Assembly: GCF_002165575.1 (NCBI RefSeq)
Contig: NZ_MXQF01000009.1
Coordinates: 1 to 64,000 of the forward strand
Direction: 5' to 3'
DNA: 64,000 nt
DNA from: Pseudoalteromonas sp. A601
GTDB lineage: Bacteria > Pseudomonadota > Gammaproteobacteria > Enterobacterales > Alteromonadaceae
Each line of letters begins with the position of its first letter. Position 1 is the stretch's first letter. Of the stretch, positions 28,357 through 38,132 are shown one piece after another. Position numbers and translations under genes: made by a program. The notes below the pieces were generated by a model. The model made no database searches, was not told the origin of the DNA, and worked only from the letters and a program-made list of their open reading frames with translations.

Positions 28357-28493
28357 ATTTGGTTTAGCGTGGCAATTTTAGGGTTTAACCTATGAAATTG
28401 CAATAACTAATTACTTATGGTTATATTAAAAAAGGATTAATAACCCGTAATTTTCAATTAATTTGACTAAATTTCACTGAACATAAGGGAGCT

Positions 28494-28958
28494 ATGATGA
28501 ATTTTTACAAACTCTTAATTTTAATTATTGCAACAATAGGGTTGTCAACTGCCAAAGCAGAACAATTTGGCGAACCGGTTGATAATGCAAGCTTATTAAA
28601 AATTTCGACAATAATGGCCGCGCCAGATACCTTCTTAGATCAACAAGTTACAATAGAAGGTACTGTTGTTGGTGTATGTGCTAAACGAGGTTGTTGGATG
28701 ACAATAGCCTCTGATAAGCGTTTTGAAAACTTGCAAATCAAGGTTAATGACGGTGATATGGTATTCCCTATGACTGCTAAAGGGAGTAAAGCGATGGCAA
28801 CAGGAAAGCTAAATAAAATCCAGCTTAACTTAAGCCGCACTAAAGCGTTGTTAGCACACCGAGCGCAACAAGCAGGAAACGAATTTGATGAAAACACAGT
28901 AACAAAGCCCATGGCAATTTATCAATTGGTACCGACAGGTGTAGAAATCCTTGAGTAA
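28494..28958 (+). CDS. DUF4920 domain secreted protein
   Basis: A 154-residue exported protein with an N-terminal signal (cleavage near AKA-EQFG). The core (DQQVTIEGTVVGVCAKRGCW, then GKLNKIQLN) is the DUF4920 pattern, an OB-like fold with two Cys in CAKRGCW that could bind a metal or form a disulfide. AGGGAG precedes the tandem ATGs. It is coupled to the PepSY-associated gene and divergent from the heme-type receptor, suggesting a role in iron or heme handling. Confidence 0.8.
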   Translation: MMNFYKLLILIIATIGLSTAKAEQFGEPVDNASLLKISTIMAAPDTFLDQQVTIEGTVVGVCAKRGCWMTIASDKRFENLQIKVNDGDMVFPMTAKGSKAMATGKLNKIQLNLSRTKALLAHRAQQAGNEFDENTVTKPMAIYQLVPTGVEILE

Positions 28959-29523
28959 AACAAGAAGAAAAATAAACTGGTATAAATTAAACCGTAGTTT
29001 ACATCGTGATATCGGTTACTTCTGTATGGGTTTAGTGATCATTTTTGCAGTATCGGGGATTGCGGTTAATCACAAAGATGACTGGAATCCTAATTACCGT
29101 GTCGAGCAAGTTGTAACATCTATATCCGCGCAAAACTGGTCACTTGATAACGATACAGAACTTGCTAATCAAGTACTTGCAATAAGCAAAATTGATGAAA
29201 AAGTTAAAACATCTTACTGGGCATCACCAACGCAATTTAAGCTGTTTTTTAAAAATGGCAATAACCTGTTATTAAACCTAAAAGATCAACAATTAATTTA
29301 TGAAAAAATAGCCCCTCGTCATGTGTTTCAAGCATTTAACCGCCTGCATTTAAACGAGACAAAGGCATCTTGGGTTATATTTTCAGATGCCTTTGCGGCT
29401 TTACTGATTTTTTTAGCTTTGAGTGGCCTGTTTATGATTAAAGGTAGACACAGCCCTTGGGGGATAAAATCACTGTGGGTGATAAGCGGTATTGCCCTAC
29501 CCGCAGTTTATATCTTTATGTAA
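28951..29523 (+). CDS. PepSY-associated transmembrane protein
   Basis: A 190-residue membrane protein starting with TTG, overlapping the end of the DUF4920 gene by eight bases. The opening NRSLHRDIGYFCMGLVIIFA, with a first helix and conserved His residues, and HVFQAFNRLHLNETKASWVI before two more helices, match PepSY-associated TM proteins. Members often act with TonB receptors as ferric-chelate reductases. The next in-frame ATG lies inside the first helix, so the TTG is the likely start. Confidence 0.8.
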   Translation: MSKTRRKINWYKLNRSLHRDIGYFCMGLVIIFAVSGIAVNHKDDWNPNYRVEQVVTSISAQNWSLDNDTELANQVLAISKIDEKVKTSYWASPTQFKLFFKNGNNLLLNLKDQQLIYEKIAPRHVFQAFNRLHLNETKASWVIFSDAFAALLIFLALSGLFMIKGRHSPWGIKSLWVISGIALPAVYIFM

Positions 29524-29534
29524 AAGCAGCAAAA

Positions 29535-29561
29535 TAAAGTGAAGGTATTACCTTCACTTTA
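29535..29561. terminator. Bidirectional terminator between PepSY and PhoX-like genes
   Basis: AAAGTGAAGG and CCTTCACTTT pair perfectly around TATTA between two convergent stops. Short A and T runs flank it. Confidence 0.8.
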
Positions 29562-29567
29562 CAACCA

Positions 29568-30935
29568 TTAAAGTTTAAAGCTATCCCATGGGCCGGTAAT
29601 TGCGAGTGTTTTTGTTGGCGTAAATACATTTACAAACAGCGTTTTACCATCCGGCGAAAAACACGCTCCGGCTAATTCTGTTTGCGCTTGTAATTTTGCA
29701 AAGTTATACACTTCACCTTTGGGTGTAACGCCACGTAAATGATTATCGGCCACATCGGTGTATTGATCTTCACACACAATTAAATGACCATTTGGTGCCA
29801 CTGTTAAGTTGTCGCCAAAGTTATAAAGTGAACCATCGGTGCTTTCTACAAAAAGTTGAATTTGCCCCGGGGCTGTTTGCTCTTTACTCGTTCCTTCAAA
29901 TTGCGATGGCACATACTTCATGACTTGACCCAGTTGTTTTTTGCCGCCATTGGTACAACAAAAATACAGTTCATTATCGCCCCAATGAATGCCCTCACCG
30001 CGGGCAAATAATGCCGCTCCTTGCTGGTATCCACGTAAACGTAAATCATCTTTCGGACTTTCGGGGTTATCTAAATCAATCCACTCAACATCCATGTTCA
30101 GGTGTAATGTCATATTAACACCAGTCCAATTTCGGGTATCAAATTGTGGTGCGTTTTTAATCACCATTGCCTGCAATTGGCCGCCTTTGTGTAATTTACC
30201 GTACTCATTAGGAATGAAGCGATAAAATAAGCTGTCGCCTTTATCTTCAGTCAGGTAAACAATACCTGTTTTAGGATCTATCGCGGCAGCTTCATGGTTA
30301 AAACGCCCCATCGCTTTCAACGGCTCAGGTTTCACTAAGCCTTTAGCGTTTGCTGAGATTTCAAAAATATAACCGTGATCTTGGCCAAAACCATCGGCTT
30401 TAGTTAATGTTGTTTCTTCACAGGTAAGCCAAGTGCCCCACGGCGTAATACCACCAGAGCAGTTGCGAATAGTGCCAATAAGAGATAAGTATTCTTGCTC
30501 TTTTTCACCCCTTTTAAGATTATAAATAATGTGGCTTGTGCCACCCGGTAAAGCAATGCCTTGTTCATTCGTATCATAAGCGAGCGATGTTTTATGCTTA
30601 CGCGCCGCATCATCAGCTTTGGCTAAATCACTGGGCTTGAGTTCATGGTTACGAACTAACGCAACTCGGTCATCGTCTAATGCAAAACACCCCATTCCAT
30701 CAGCGTTATTGGGTACAAATTGACCGTCATCCATTTTCTCACCAAGCTCAGAGATCACCTTGTAACTAAACCCAGCTGGTAAATCTAACAGCTTATTTCT
30801 ATCTGCAATTAACGGCCCATATGCAGGTAAATTACTGCCTAAATCACTAACGGGGACTTTACCAAACGCACTACGAGATAGCCCTATAAACGCAAGTGTG
30901 CCTGCACTAAATAAAAACTGCCTTCTGTTAATCAT
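29568..30935 (-). CDS. PhoX-family (DUF839) phosphatase-like protein, Tat-exported
   Basis: A 455-residue protein with a twin-arginine signal (INRRQFLFSAG) and a DUF839 beta-propeller core. Typical segments are IISELGEKM-type strands, CSGGITPWGTWLTCEE (the conserved Cys/Glu metal site), FNHEAAAIDPKTGIVYLTED, and a C-terminal GACFSPDGKTLFVN. PhoX enzymes are periplasmic, calcium/iron-dependent alkaline phosphatases; this branch is also called PhoX-like with untested activity. No oriented Pho box is seen upstream. Confidence 0.85.
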   Translation of the reverse strand: MINRRQFLFSAGTLAFIGLSRSAFGKVPVSDLGSNLPAYGPLIADRNKLLDLPAGFSYKVISELGEKMDDGQFVPNNADGMGCFALDDDRVALVRNHELKPSDLAKADDAARKHKTSLAYDTNEQGIALPGGTSHIIYNLKRGEKEQEYLSLIGTIRNCSGGITPWGTWLTCEETTLTKADGFGQDHGYIFEISANAKGLVKPEPLKAMGRFNHEAAAIDPKTGIVYLTEDKGDSLFYRFIPNEYGKLHKGGQLQAMVIKNAPQFDTRNWTGVNMTLHLNMDVEWIDLDNPESPKDDLRLRGYQQGAALFARGEGIHWGDNELYFCCTNGGKKQLGQVMKYVPSQFEGTSKEQTAPGQIQLFVESTDGSLYNFGDNLTVAPNGHLIVCEDQYTDVADNHLRGVTPKGEVYNFAKLQAQTELAGACFSPDGKTLFVNVFTPTKTLAITGPWDSFKL

Positions 30936-31182
30936 GTCTGCTCGATTTATTATTACTGATAAAATTTGCCAACATCATAAATTAAAAACAGCAATAAAAA
31001 TGGGGCCAAGATACAAATTCATAGAAATGTCATAATCAAGGGCGTGAATTATTTACAAAGCCATGCAGCTTTTTCATACTAAAAACCAGCTAGCAACCAC
31101 CAAACAAAAATAACCCCTTGATTTAAAACGATATTCAAACAATGAAATTACGGCATAGCCATTGCTCTATAAAAGTATGTTC

Positions 31183-31215
31183 GCTTAGGGTTATAGCCCT
31201 AAGCACTCAGTTTTT
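31183..31215 (+). promoter_or_regulatory. Terminator-like hairpin in the dps leader
   Basis: GCTTAGGG and CCCTAAGC form an 8-base stem around TTATAG, followed by ACTCAGTTTTTAA, only a few bases before the AGGAGG of dps. It could be an attenuator or an RNA-stability element. The rest of the 295-base gap between phoX and dps is AT-rich, with a TATAAA-like element near 31169. Confidence 0.45.
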
Positions 31216-31230
31216 AATTTAGGAGGAAGT

Positions 31231-31743
31231 ATGAGTAATAGTAAAGTCGCTGAATTTACCGCCCCAGGCATGAATAGTGAATCTGCTGAGCAGACAATTG
31301 CCCAACTCGACAACCGCATGGTAGCGTTAATTGATTTACAACTTACCTTAAAGCACATCCACTGGAATGTAGTTGGCCCTAACTTTATCGGCGTACACGA
31401 GATGCTCGACCCGCAAGTGGCCGCAGTACAAGAAATGACTGACACTATCGCCGAGCGTATTGCCACATTAGGCGGTGTTCCTGTAGGAACACCGAAGTCG
31501 ATTGTTGATCGCCGCTCTTGGGAAGATTATTCGATTGGTAAAGGGTTAGTGAAAGATCACCTTGTTGCTCTTGATAAAGTATACAATGGTGTAAATGGGG
31601 ATCACCGTAAAGCCCTTGAAAAACTATCAGAGCTTGACCCTGTCTCAGAAGACATGCTCATCGCGCAACTTGCTGATCTAGAACAATTTCAGTGGTTTGT
31701 ACGTGCTCACATTGAGTCATCAACTGGTGAATTACAAAGTTAA
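31231..31743 (+). CDS. dps: Dps family DNA-binding ferritin-like protein
   Basis: A 170-residue miniferritin. The ferroxidase ligands lie in LKHIHWNVVGPNFIGVHEML and DPQVAAVQEMTDTIAERI, shared between subunits of the dodecamer. It stores iron with peroxide as oxidant and protects DNA. AGGAGG precedes the ATG at good spacing. A hairpin sits in the leader and a clear terminator follows, so it is monocistronic. Confidence 0.95.
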   Translation: MSNSKVAEFTAPGMNSESAEQTIAQLDNRMVALIDLQLTLKHIHWNVVGPNFIGVHEMLDPQVAAVQEMTDTIAERIATLGGVPVGTPKSIVDRRSWEDYSIGKGLVKDHLVALDKVYNGVNGDHRKALEKLSELDPVSEDMLIAQLADLEQFQWFVRAHIESSTGELQS

Positions 31744-31763
31744 TAAATCGTAACCACATCAGT

Positions 31764-31798
31764 AAAAGCCCAAATGACTTAGTTGTTTGGGCTTTTAG
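31764..31798 (+). terminator. Terminator after dps
   Basis: AAAAGCCCAAA and TTTGGGCTTTT form an 11-base perfect stem around an 11-base loop, 20 bases after the dps stop. Confidence 0.88.
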
Positions 31799-31850
31799 TA
31801 CCATTTTAAGTGAGGGAGTAATCACAAACAAAAGTCACATAAGCTAAATA

Positions 31851-32807
31851 CTACAACCACCCCTTGTGTTTAAAAAATAAATAAGGTGCAAAACCAGAGA
31901 GCAGCATCACCCCAATAGCAAACGGATACCCCCAGGCCCACTCAAGTTCAGGCATGCGATTAAAATTCATACCGTAAACACTGGCCACCACAGTTGGCGG
32001 TAAAAACACCACGGAGGCAATCGAGAAAGTTTTAATTATTTGGTTTTGTTCAATATTAATAAAGCCTTGAGTGGAATCCATAAGAAAATTAACTTTATCA
32101 AATAAAAAGGTACAGTGTGACATTAGAGTATCTATATCAAGTACAATCTCTCTTAATGATTCGCGATCCTCACCTTGTACACCTAACTGACGTATCAAGA
32201 ATGAAATATTGCGTCGAGTATCCATTAAGCATAAACGCACTTTACCATTGGCATCTTCTAATCGTGCGATACGACTGATGGCTTCCTCTAAATCAGAGCC
32301 ATCTTCTTCAAGAACATAAGCACTGAGTTTCTCTAACTGATGATGCATATCTTCCAACATGTCTGCATGGTTTTCGACTTTTTGATCAAATAATGTTACC
32401 AGTAATTGTTTTGCCGTATCACACATCACCTGGCCTCTACGGGCTCTTAAACGTAATAATCGAAAGTCAGCGAGCTCATCATCGCGAATAGTCAATAAAC
32501 AATTATCTTTAAGTAAACAAGCCACTGTGACGGTATTAAACCGCCCTTCATTTGGCGACATAAATAATGCATGTACATGCAAGCCTTCATTGTCAATAAA
32601 GCATCGCGATGAAGCCTCAATCTCTTGAACATCTCCAGACTCAGGGAACGTTATATCCAGTGTTTTTGCTAAAATATTACGCTCATCCTCTGTGGGTTTG
32701 ATAGTATCAATCCAATGTGCACTTCTAATTAATGTTTCTATAGGAGTATCTGAGGAAGGCTCTAACTCATTAATCACTCCCTGTTCGATAGAAAAAAATC
32801 TCAGCAT
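31851..32807 (-). CDS. CorA-family divalent cation transporter
   Basis: A 318-residue protein. It has a large cytoplasmic N-terminal domain, a long helix, and two C-terminal membrane segments, with the selectivity motif YGMN after the first. The C-terminus is short and basic (KHKGWL). It likely transports Mg2+ (or Co2+/Ni2+). The start at 32807 is chosen for TTGGAGAA at good spacing and for the CorA-like opening MLRFFSIEQG; the ATG seven codons upstream lacks support. Confidence 0.93.
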   Translation of the reverse strand: MLRFFSIEQGVINELEPSSDTPIETLIRSAHWIDTIKPTEDERNILAKTLDITFPESGDVQEIEASSRCFIDNEGLHVHALFMSPNEGRFNTVTVACLLKDNCLLTIRDDELADFRLLRLRARRGQVMCDTAKQLLVTLFDQKVENHADMLEDMHHQLEKLSAYVLEEDGSDLEEAISRIARLEDANGKVRLCLMDTRRNISFLIRQLGVQGEDRESLREIVLDIDTLMSHCTFLFDKVNFLMDSTQGFINIEQNQIIKTFSIASVVFLPPTVVASVYGMNFNRMPELEWAWGYPFAIGVMLLSGFAPYLFFKHKGWL

Positions 32808-32908
32808 ACACTTCTCCAATAAAAACAAGACAGTCTAAGTATATGGAACAGATCATTAATCAACAATGACAATGCATTTATTGTTTATCTGACTTTAAAG
32901 CGATCAAA

Positions 32909-32938
32909 AAAGGTCAGCGTTTGTAAAGCCTGACCTTT
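32909..32938 (-). terminator. Terminator of the RND efflux operon
   Basis: Read leftward, AAAGGTCAG and CTGACCTTT pair perfectly, and a run of seven T follows. It lies 56 bases after the RND pump stop. Confidence 0.85.
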
Positions 32939-32993
32939 CTATTCACAAACAGAGCTTAAAAAAGCTGAGGAAGTATCCAGCTTCTTAATATAG

Positions 32994-35900
32994 TTAACTC
33001 TTTTGCTTATACACCATTAATAACATAGCCGGTAGCACGGTGAGACTCACAATAGTTGATACAGCAATACCGCATAGAACGATGATCCCCACACCACGGT
33101 ACAACTCTGAGCCTTCACCCGGAATAAATACTAAAGGCGCTAAACCACATAATGTGGTCATGGTTGACATAACAATCGGTTTTAACCGTGTTTCTAGTGC
33201 GCTGATCACCGCTTGAAAAGCCTCAATGCCCGCGGCTAAATTGCGCCGACTTTGATCAACAATTAAAATAGGGTTATTCACCACAGTACCTAATAAAATC
33301 AAAAAGCCCAGCATAGTGATCATATCAAATGGCTGATGAAATCCACCAAACACTGAGCCTAGGGTGTTAATTACATTTAGCCCTAATAATCCACCAGCCA
33401 TCCCTAACGGCACGGTAGCCATAATAAATAGTGGCTGGCCCCAATGTTTAAAAATAGCGACTAACAATAAATAGCATAACGCTAGAGCGACAATAAAGTT
33501 GCCACTGAGGGCGTCGCGTGTTTTTTCTAGCTGATCCGCCGCACCGCCAATACTGATGTTCACCCCTGGAAGCAAATCACCTTGTTGCTGTAGCTGTGGT
33601 AGTAATTGCTCACGGACTAATTGCTGCGCCCGCTCAAGTGCCACCTCTCGCGGCGGAATAATATACACAGTAACAGTTCGGCGACCATCTACTCGACGTA
33701 AACTGTCGCTGTCGGCCTTTTCATTTAGGTTAGCCAGTGCATTTAACGGCAATAACCCTTGAGAAGTCACCACCGGCGCTTGCTCAAGCCCCTCTAAACT
33801 TTGTTTATTCCCGGCCTCTGAGAATATAAACACATCAACTTTATCGTCATCTAAAATTAGCTCATCCACATAGGCACCATCACTTAAAGCTGCGACGGTA
33901 TAGCCCAGCTCATCTGCAGTCATGCCCACTTCAGCAAGACGCTGCCAGCGCGGCTCAATTTCAATCAAAGGTTGATCAAGGGTTAAAGACGATGGCTCTG
34001 AGTCGACTTGTGGATTGTCAAACACCTCACTGGCGAGTCGATATACGGCATCGGCAGCACGATATAAATCCACTTGCTCGGTGCCGCTAATATCTAAGGC
34101 AACTGCACGCGTACCGCCGTCATTACTGGAGATAATTGAGCCTCGTGATGAAAACGCCCGCATGCCCGGGTAACTTTTAAATTTGGCAGTTATAGCGGCC
34201 ATCATTGCATCAATATGTTCAGCATCGTTAGGCTCACTCAAAAACCAAATATTGCCGACGCCAACCGATAATGAATAGTATTTTAACGAGGGTAAATCTG
34301 TTTTCCCCTGTGCAAAGTCACTGCTTGGCGCATTTAAGTGCTGATCAAAATAAATTAATAATTCATCACTAATTTTTTGCATGTGACTTAAATTATACCC
34401 TGGCGGCGCAATCATCATTGAAAACGCTTTGGGCTCTTCCCCCTCAGGTAGGTATTCTGCTTCTGGCATAAATAACCAAGCACCACCTAGCAAACCAACT
34501 ACAGCCGTTAACACGCATACAGTGCGCTGAGTTTTAGACGCTAAAAATGACGGGATAAACTTAGGCAGACGCATGGTTTGTGTCATCGCCGCGTCTTTTT
34601 TTGTAGCCTCTTTTTTTGTAGAACAAGCAAATCGTGCCGATGCCGCGGGCACCACTAATAAGGCCACCAACATAGAGGCAATAATCGCCCCAGAGATAGC
34701 AATAGCAACATCAGAGTATAATTGCCCTGCTTCTTGTACAATAAACAAAATAGGAGCAAACACCAGTACTGTGGTCATAGTGGATGCCAGTACCGCAGGC
34801 CATACTTCTTGTACTCCGGTAATAGCAGCATCAAGTTTTGACAAACCTCGTTGTTTGGCTTGTTCAATATTTTCAAGGACCACAATGGTGTTATCTACCG
34901 TCATACCGATGGCAAACGCCACCCCAGCTAATGAAATCACATTGATGGTGCGGTCAAATATCAATAAACCTAAAAATGCGGCAATGGTACAAATTGGTAC
35001 GCCCATCACCCCTATTAAAGTAGAGCGTGGGCTTTTTAAAAACCAAAACATCACTAAGGTTGCCAGTAATGCGCCAATGCCTAAATTGGTCCAAACATTT
35101 TTTACCGAGCCTTTTACATAACGTACATCATCGCTCAGCAAAGTTAATTGCAGGCCGTTTTGCGCTAATAAATCACGGTTAATACGCGCAACCACCGTGG
35201 TCATTTCATCTTTAATATTCATCACGTTCGAGCCGCTTTCTCGGCGCACCGACAGCATTAAATTTCGCTCGCCATCGTTATATGACACATCACGTAATTC
35301 ATAATGATCTAACTGTACTTTCGCCACGTCTTTAAGGCGTACTGTGCGCTGTTGATCTTGCGCAATAACAAGCTCTTTAAGTTCTTCTGCCGACTGAAAG
35401 CGCCCTACCATCCGTAATAAATAGCGGCGTTTTCCGCTGTCTATATCACCTGCTGAGGCATCTTTATTACGACTGCGAATAGCGTCTCTGACTGCAACTA
35501 AACTAATATTGCGACTGGCAAGCTTTTGCTGATCAATTAATATTTGTATTTGATACAACGCCCCACCACGAACACTCACTTGGGATACACCCGCAACGCG
35601 TTCCATTTCAGGGCGTACATTGTCTTGTGCAAAATCACGTAGCATATCGATATCGATGTTCAGCGGGTTCCCTGCTAACGGTTTTAACGAAAAGAACATA
35701 AATGCGTTAGATGAAAACGAGCTACTGTAAAGTACCGGTTGATCTACGTTTTCAGGGTAATTGGGGACTTGAGCCAGTGCGTTACTCACATTGATCAGCG
35801 CTTCATTTACATCAACGCCAAATGGAAACTCAAGCTCGACCTCTGCCTCGCCGGTATTAGCATAGCTCGACATGCGCTTTAAGTTGGGAAGTGAGCGCAA

Positions 35901-36104
35901 ATAACGCTCTTGCTCTATGAGAATTTCTTTTTCAACATCTTGTGGGGTCGCCCCTGGCCACTGCGTTACCACTGTAATTGTCCGCACATCTAAATCGGGG
36001 ATCATCTGCACAGGAATCTTAAACGCTGCGACAAGCCCTAAAATGCATGAAATAAGCACCGCAACAGCCACCAGCGTTGCATGTTTTACCGCGCCTTGGA
36101 GCAT
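32994..36104 (-). CDS. RND efflux pump, HAE1/AcrB-like inner-membrane subunit
   Basis: A 1036-residue pump with the twelve-helix RND layout: one helix, a large periplasmic loop, six helices, a second loop and five helices. TM4 carries FAIGMTVDNTIVVLENIE, with the proton-relay Asp followed by Asn, as in many CzcA/HAE-type pumps. The pore segment WPGATPQDVEKEI lies near residue 50. It exports drugs or other toxic compounds using proton force. The start overlaps the adaptor stop by one base. No TolC-type channel is encoded here. Confidence 0.94.
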   Translation of the reverse strand: MLQGAVKHATLVAVAVLISCILGLVAAFKIPVQMIPDLDVRTITVVTQWPGATPQDVEKEILIEQERYLRSLPNLKRMSSYANTGEAEVELEFPFGVDVNEALINVSNALAQVPNYPENVDQPVLYSSSFSSNAFMFFSLKPLAGNPLNIDIDMLRDFAQDNVRPEMERVAGVSQVSVRGGALYQIQILIDQQKLASRNISLVAVRDAIRSRNKDASAGDIDSGKRRYLLRMVGRFQSAEELKELVIAQDQQRTVRLKDVAKVQLDHYELRDVSYNDGERNLMLSVRRESGSNVMNIKDEMTTVVARINRDLLAQNGLQLTLLSDDVRYVKGSVKNVWTNLGIGALLATLVMFWFLKSPRSTLIGVMGVPICTIAAFLGLLIFDRTINVISLAGVAFAIGMTVDNTIVVLENIEQAKQRGLSKLDAAITGVQEVWPAVLASTMTTVLVFAPILFIVQEAGQLYSDVAIAISGAIIASMLVALLVVPAASARFACSTKKEATKKDAAMTQTMRLPKFIPSFLASKTQRTVCVLTAVVGLLGGAWLFMPEAEYLPEGEEPKAFSMMIAPPGYNLSHMQKISDELLIYFDQHLNAPSSDFAQGKTDLPSLKYYSLSVGVGNIWFLSEPNDAEHIDAMMAAITAKFKSYPGMRAFSSRGSIISSNDGGTRAVALDISGTEQVDLYRAADAVYRLASEVFDNPQVDSEPSSLTLDQPLIEIEPRWQRLAEVGMTADELGYTVAALSDGAYVDELILDDDKVDVFIFSEAGNKQSLEGLEQAPVVTSQGLLPLNALANLNEKADSDSLRRVDGRRTVTVYIIPPREVALERAQQLVREQLLPQLQQQGDLLPGVNISIGGAADQLEKTRDALSGNFIVALALCYLLLVAIFKHWGQPLFIMATVPLGMAGGLLGLNVINTLGSVFGGFHQPFDMITMLGFLILLGTVVNNPILIVDQSRRNLAAGIEAFQAVISALETRLKPIVMSTMTTLCGLAPLVFIPGEGSELYRGVGIIVLCGIAVSTIVSLTVLPAMLLMVYKQKS

Positions 36105-37168
36105 TATTGAGCCCCCGTTTGCGATACAGCATTAACTGCTTGGCCGTCTTGCAGTAACTCATTACCTTGCGTAACTACCCACTGATCGGCTGTTAAGCCT
36201 TGTACTATCTCAACGTAACCATTCATCCGTGAGCCTACTTTTACACTTTGCCTTGCGGCAACCCCTTCAAGTACAGTAAACACACTGAAACCACCGTCTG
36301 GGTGACGTAGTAAAGCATCTCGCTCTATGATGACACTTGCTTTAGCCGTTGATTTTAATGTTACTTCGGCACTGGCTGATAAACCCACTTGTAACTCATC
36401 CGAGTTATTTAGCGCTAAGCGCAGTAAAAAGCTACGATGGCTGGTATCAACCACAGGAACTTTGGCGATGACTGTTGCGGTAAATACCTCATTAGGACGT
36501 GACGCTAAATAAACATCTACCGCCGTTTCACTATCTACTGCTGAAAAATGCTCTTGCGGCATATACAAATCAAGCCATAGCTTGTCATTACTGACCAATT
36601 CAAAGGCGCTTTGCCCGCGAGTAACCCATTCACCAACATCGACCAAACGCTTCGCCACAACACCGTTAAAAGGTGCAACTAGTTGGTGATATTTTAGCAG
36701 TTGTTGCTGGTAAGTTTGATTTGCTTTTGCTTCGAGTAAACTTGCTTGCGCACCTTTCACAGCAGCTTGGCGATCAGACAGCTCAGTTTGGGCAAACAAT
36801 TTTTGCTTAGATAATGACTGCGCCTCAGTAAAACGACGCTTAGCATCATCAACTGTCACTTGCGCACGAACAACAGCCGCTTCATTTGCTTGTAATTGGG
36901 CTTTTATTAGCGCTGAATCTAATGCAAGTAATGGTTTACCTTGCTCAAGGTACTGCCCAGTTTCGGCATATATTTCGGTGATCACCCCATCAGCAAGCAC
37001 CGAAAGCTGTGCATGGCGCTGCGCTTTTAACGATCCAGTCAGTGTCACTGTAGGCGACAATTGCTGCTGTTTAACTTGTTTAGTTACTACATTAACGGGC
37101 TCTGCCGTGTAACCTATTGCACAAAAAAACAATAAGCCAACACACCAACAATATGCATAAATATTCAA
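36104..37168 (-). CDS. RND periplasmic adaptor (membrane fusion protein)
   Basis: A 354-residue adaptor with an N-terminal signal sequence, a lipoyl-like half (GVITEIYAETGQYLEQGKPL), an alpha-hairpin (residues about 85-150), the second lipoyl half (HQLVAPFNGVVAKRLVDVGE), a beta-barrel and a membrane-proximal domain. It bridges the RND pump to an outer-membrane channel. It is the first gene of a two-gene operon with the pump. No regulator adjoins it. Confidence 0.92.
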   Translation of the reverse strand: MNIYAYCWCVGLLFFCAIGYTAEPVNVVTKQVKQQQLSPTVTLTGSLKAQRHAQLSVLADGVITEIYAETGQYLEQGKPLLALDSALIKAQLQANEAAVVRAQVTVDDAKRRFTEAQSLSKQKLFAQTELSDRQAAVKGAQASLLEAKANQTYQQQLLKYHQLVAPFNGVVAKRLVDVGEWVTRGQSAFELVSNDKLWLDLYMPQEHFSAVDSETAVDVYLASRPNEVFTATVIAKVPVVDTSHRSFLLRLALNNSDELQVGLSASAEVTLKSTAKASVIIERDALLRHPDGGFSVFTVLEGVAARQSVKVGSRMNGYVEIVQGLTADQWVVTQGNELLQDGQAVNAVSQTGAQ

Positions 37169-37352
37169 AATAACTCCCTTTCCTACCTAATAAAAGCCAG
37201 CAAGTAACAACGGACTCGAGTGCATGATAATAATCCAGCTAATATAAACAAACCCCGCCCGTAAACAAGAATCATTTGCAAAACAGTAATTTTAACAGCA
37301 AAATAGCAGGCAAAATAAACTAAATTTATGACTTTAAACAACTGGAGTGTGT

Positions 37353-38078
37353 ATGCGCCAACAAGCCCTTAATGAAGCAAAAAAATTAGTGTTTCAAAAA
37401 AGTAGCGCAGTAATGTCTACCCTTTCGCATAATTTAAGAGGTTACCCGTTTGGCTCTGTTACCCCTTATATGTGTGATGAGCAAGGCCGTATTTACTTTT
37501 TTATTAGCGACATAGCGCAGCATACTAAAAACCTAACCCATGACAAACGCATGAGCCTAACGGTGTTTGATGCCGCTAAACAAGGCGATCAAAACGAGCA
37601 TGGCCGAGTCACTATTGTTGGTGATGGCAGCTTAGTAAACCAAGAACACGCCGAGAGTTTAATAAATAAGTACGTAGCCCTATTCCCAGAAGCACAAAGT
37701 TATCGCAATGCCCATGACTTTAACCTCTGGCAATTAGATGCAATACGGGTGCGCTACATTGGTGGGTTTGGCAAAATATTTTGGTTAGAGCAAGAAGAAT
37801 GGCAGCAGCCAGCTAAGGCATGGGACGATGAACAAGAACTCGGCATGATTGAGCACATGAATGCTGACCACCAAGACGCCATGAGCTTGATTTTAAAACA
37901 GCAATATAACCTTGATGACGCATCACCAATTATGAGCGGTTTATTGGCGCAAGGCTTTTACCTACAAAGCTTAAAAAATAATTATTACATTGCATTTAAT
38001 GAACCATGCGACAGCCCGATGGCAGTGAGAAAGGCATTAGTAAAAATGACGCAAGATGCTCGTCAGAATGCTAGTTAA
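37353..38078 (+). CDS. HugZ/HutZ-type heme utilisation protein
   Basis: A 241-residue protein with an N-terminal split-barrel flavin-like domain (SAVMSTLSHNLRGYPFGSV, FFISDIAQHTKN) and a C-terminal DUF2470 domain (MIEHMNADHQDAMSLIL), the HugZ arrangement. Such proteins bind and degrade heme to release iron. ACTGGAG precedes the ATG at 37353; a GTG two codons upstream overlaps that site. It fits with the heme-type receptor 9 kb away. Confidence 0.88.
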   Translation: MRQQALNEAKKLVFQKSSAVMSTLSHNLRGYPFGSVTPYMCDEQGRIYFFISDIAQHTKNLTHDKRMSLTVFDAAKQGDQNEHGRVTIVGDGSLVNQEHAESLINKYVALFPEAQSYRNAHDFNLWQLDAIRVRYIGGFGKIFWLEQEEWQQPAKAWDDEQELGMIEHMNADHQDAMSLILKQQYNLDDASPIMSGLLAQGFYLQSLKNNYYIAFNEPCDSPMAVRKALVKMTQDARQNAS

Positions 38079-38132
38079 GATCTGGCTTGGTGAATAACTT
38101 TAGCCTGAACGAAATAACGCCAAAATTAAGAG

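Noticed and set aside
31016..31033. Pho-box-like pair (AATTCAT-N4-ATGTCAT) upstream of the PhoX-like gene
   Set aside because: It points towards dps, away from phoX, and the first half matches the consensus poorly, so it does not support PhoB control of phoX.
34860..34930. Asp-Asn in place of Asp-Asp in the RND TM4 proton relay
   Set aside because: VDN is common in CzcA/HAE-type pumps, so it is not a defect.
34573..35121. 182-codon frame opposite the RND pump gene
   Set aside because: It lies fully inside the pump gene on the other strand, with a composition of low-complexity Ala/Thr/Ile codons that reflects the antisense frame.
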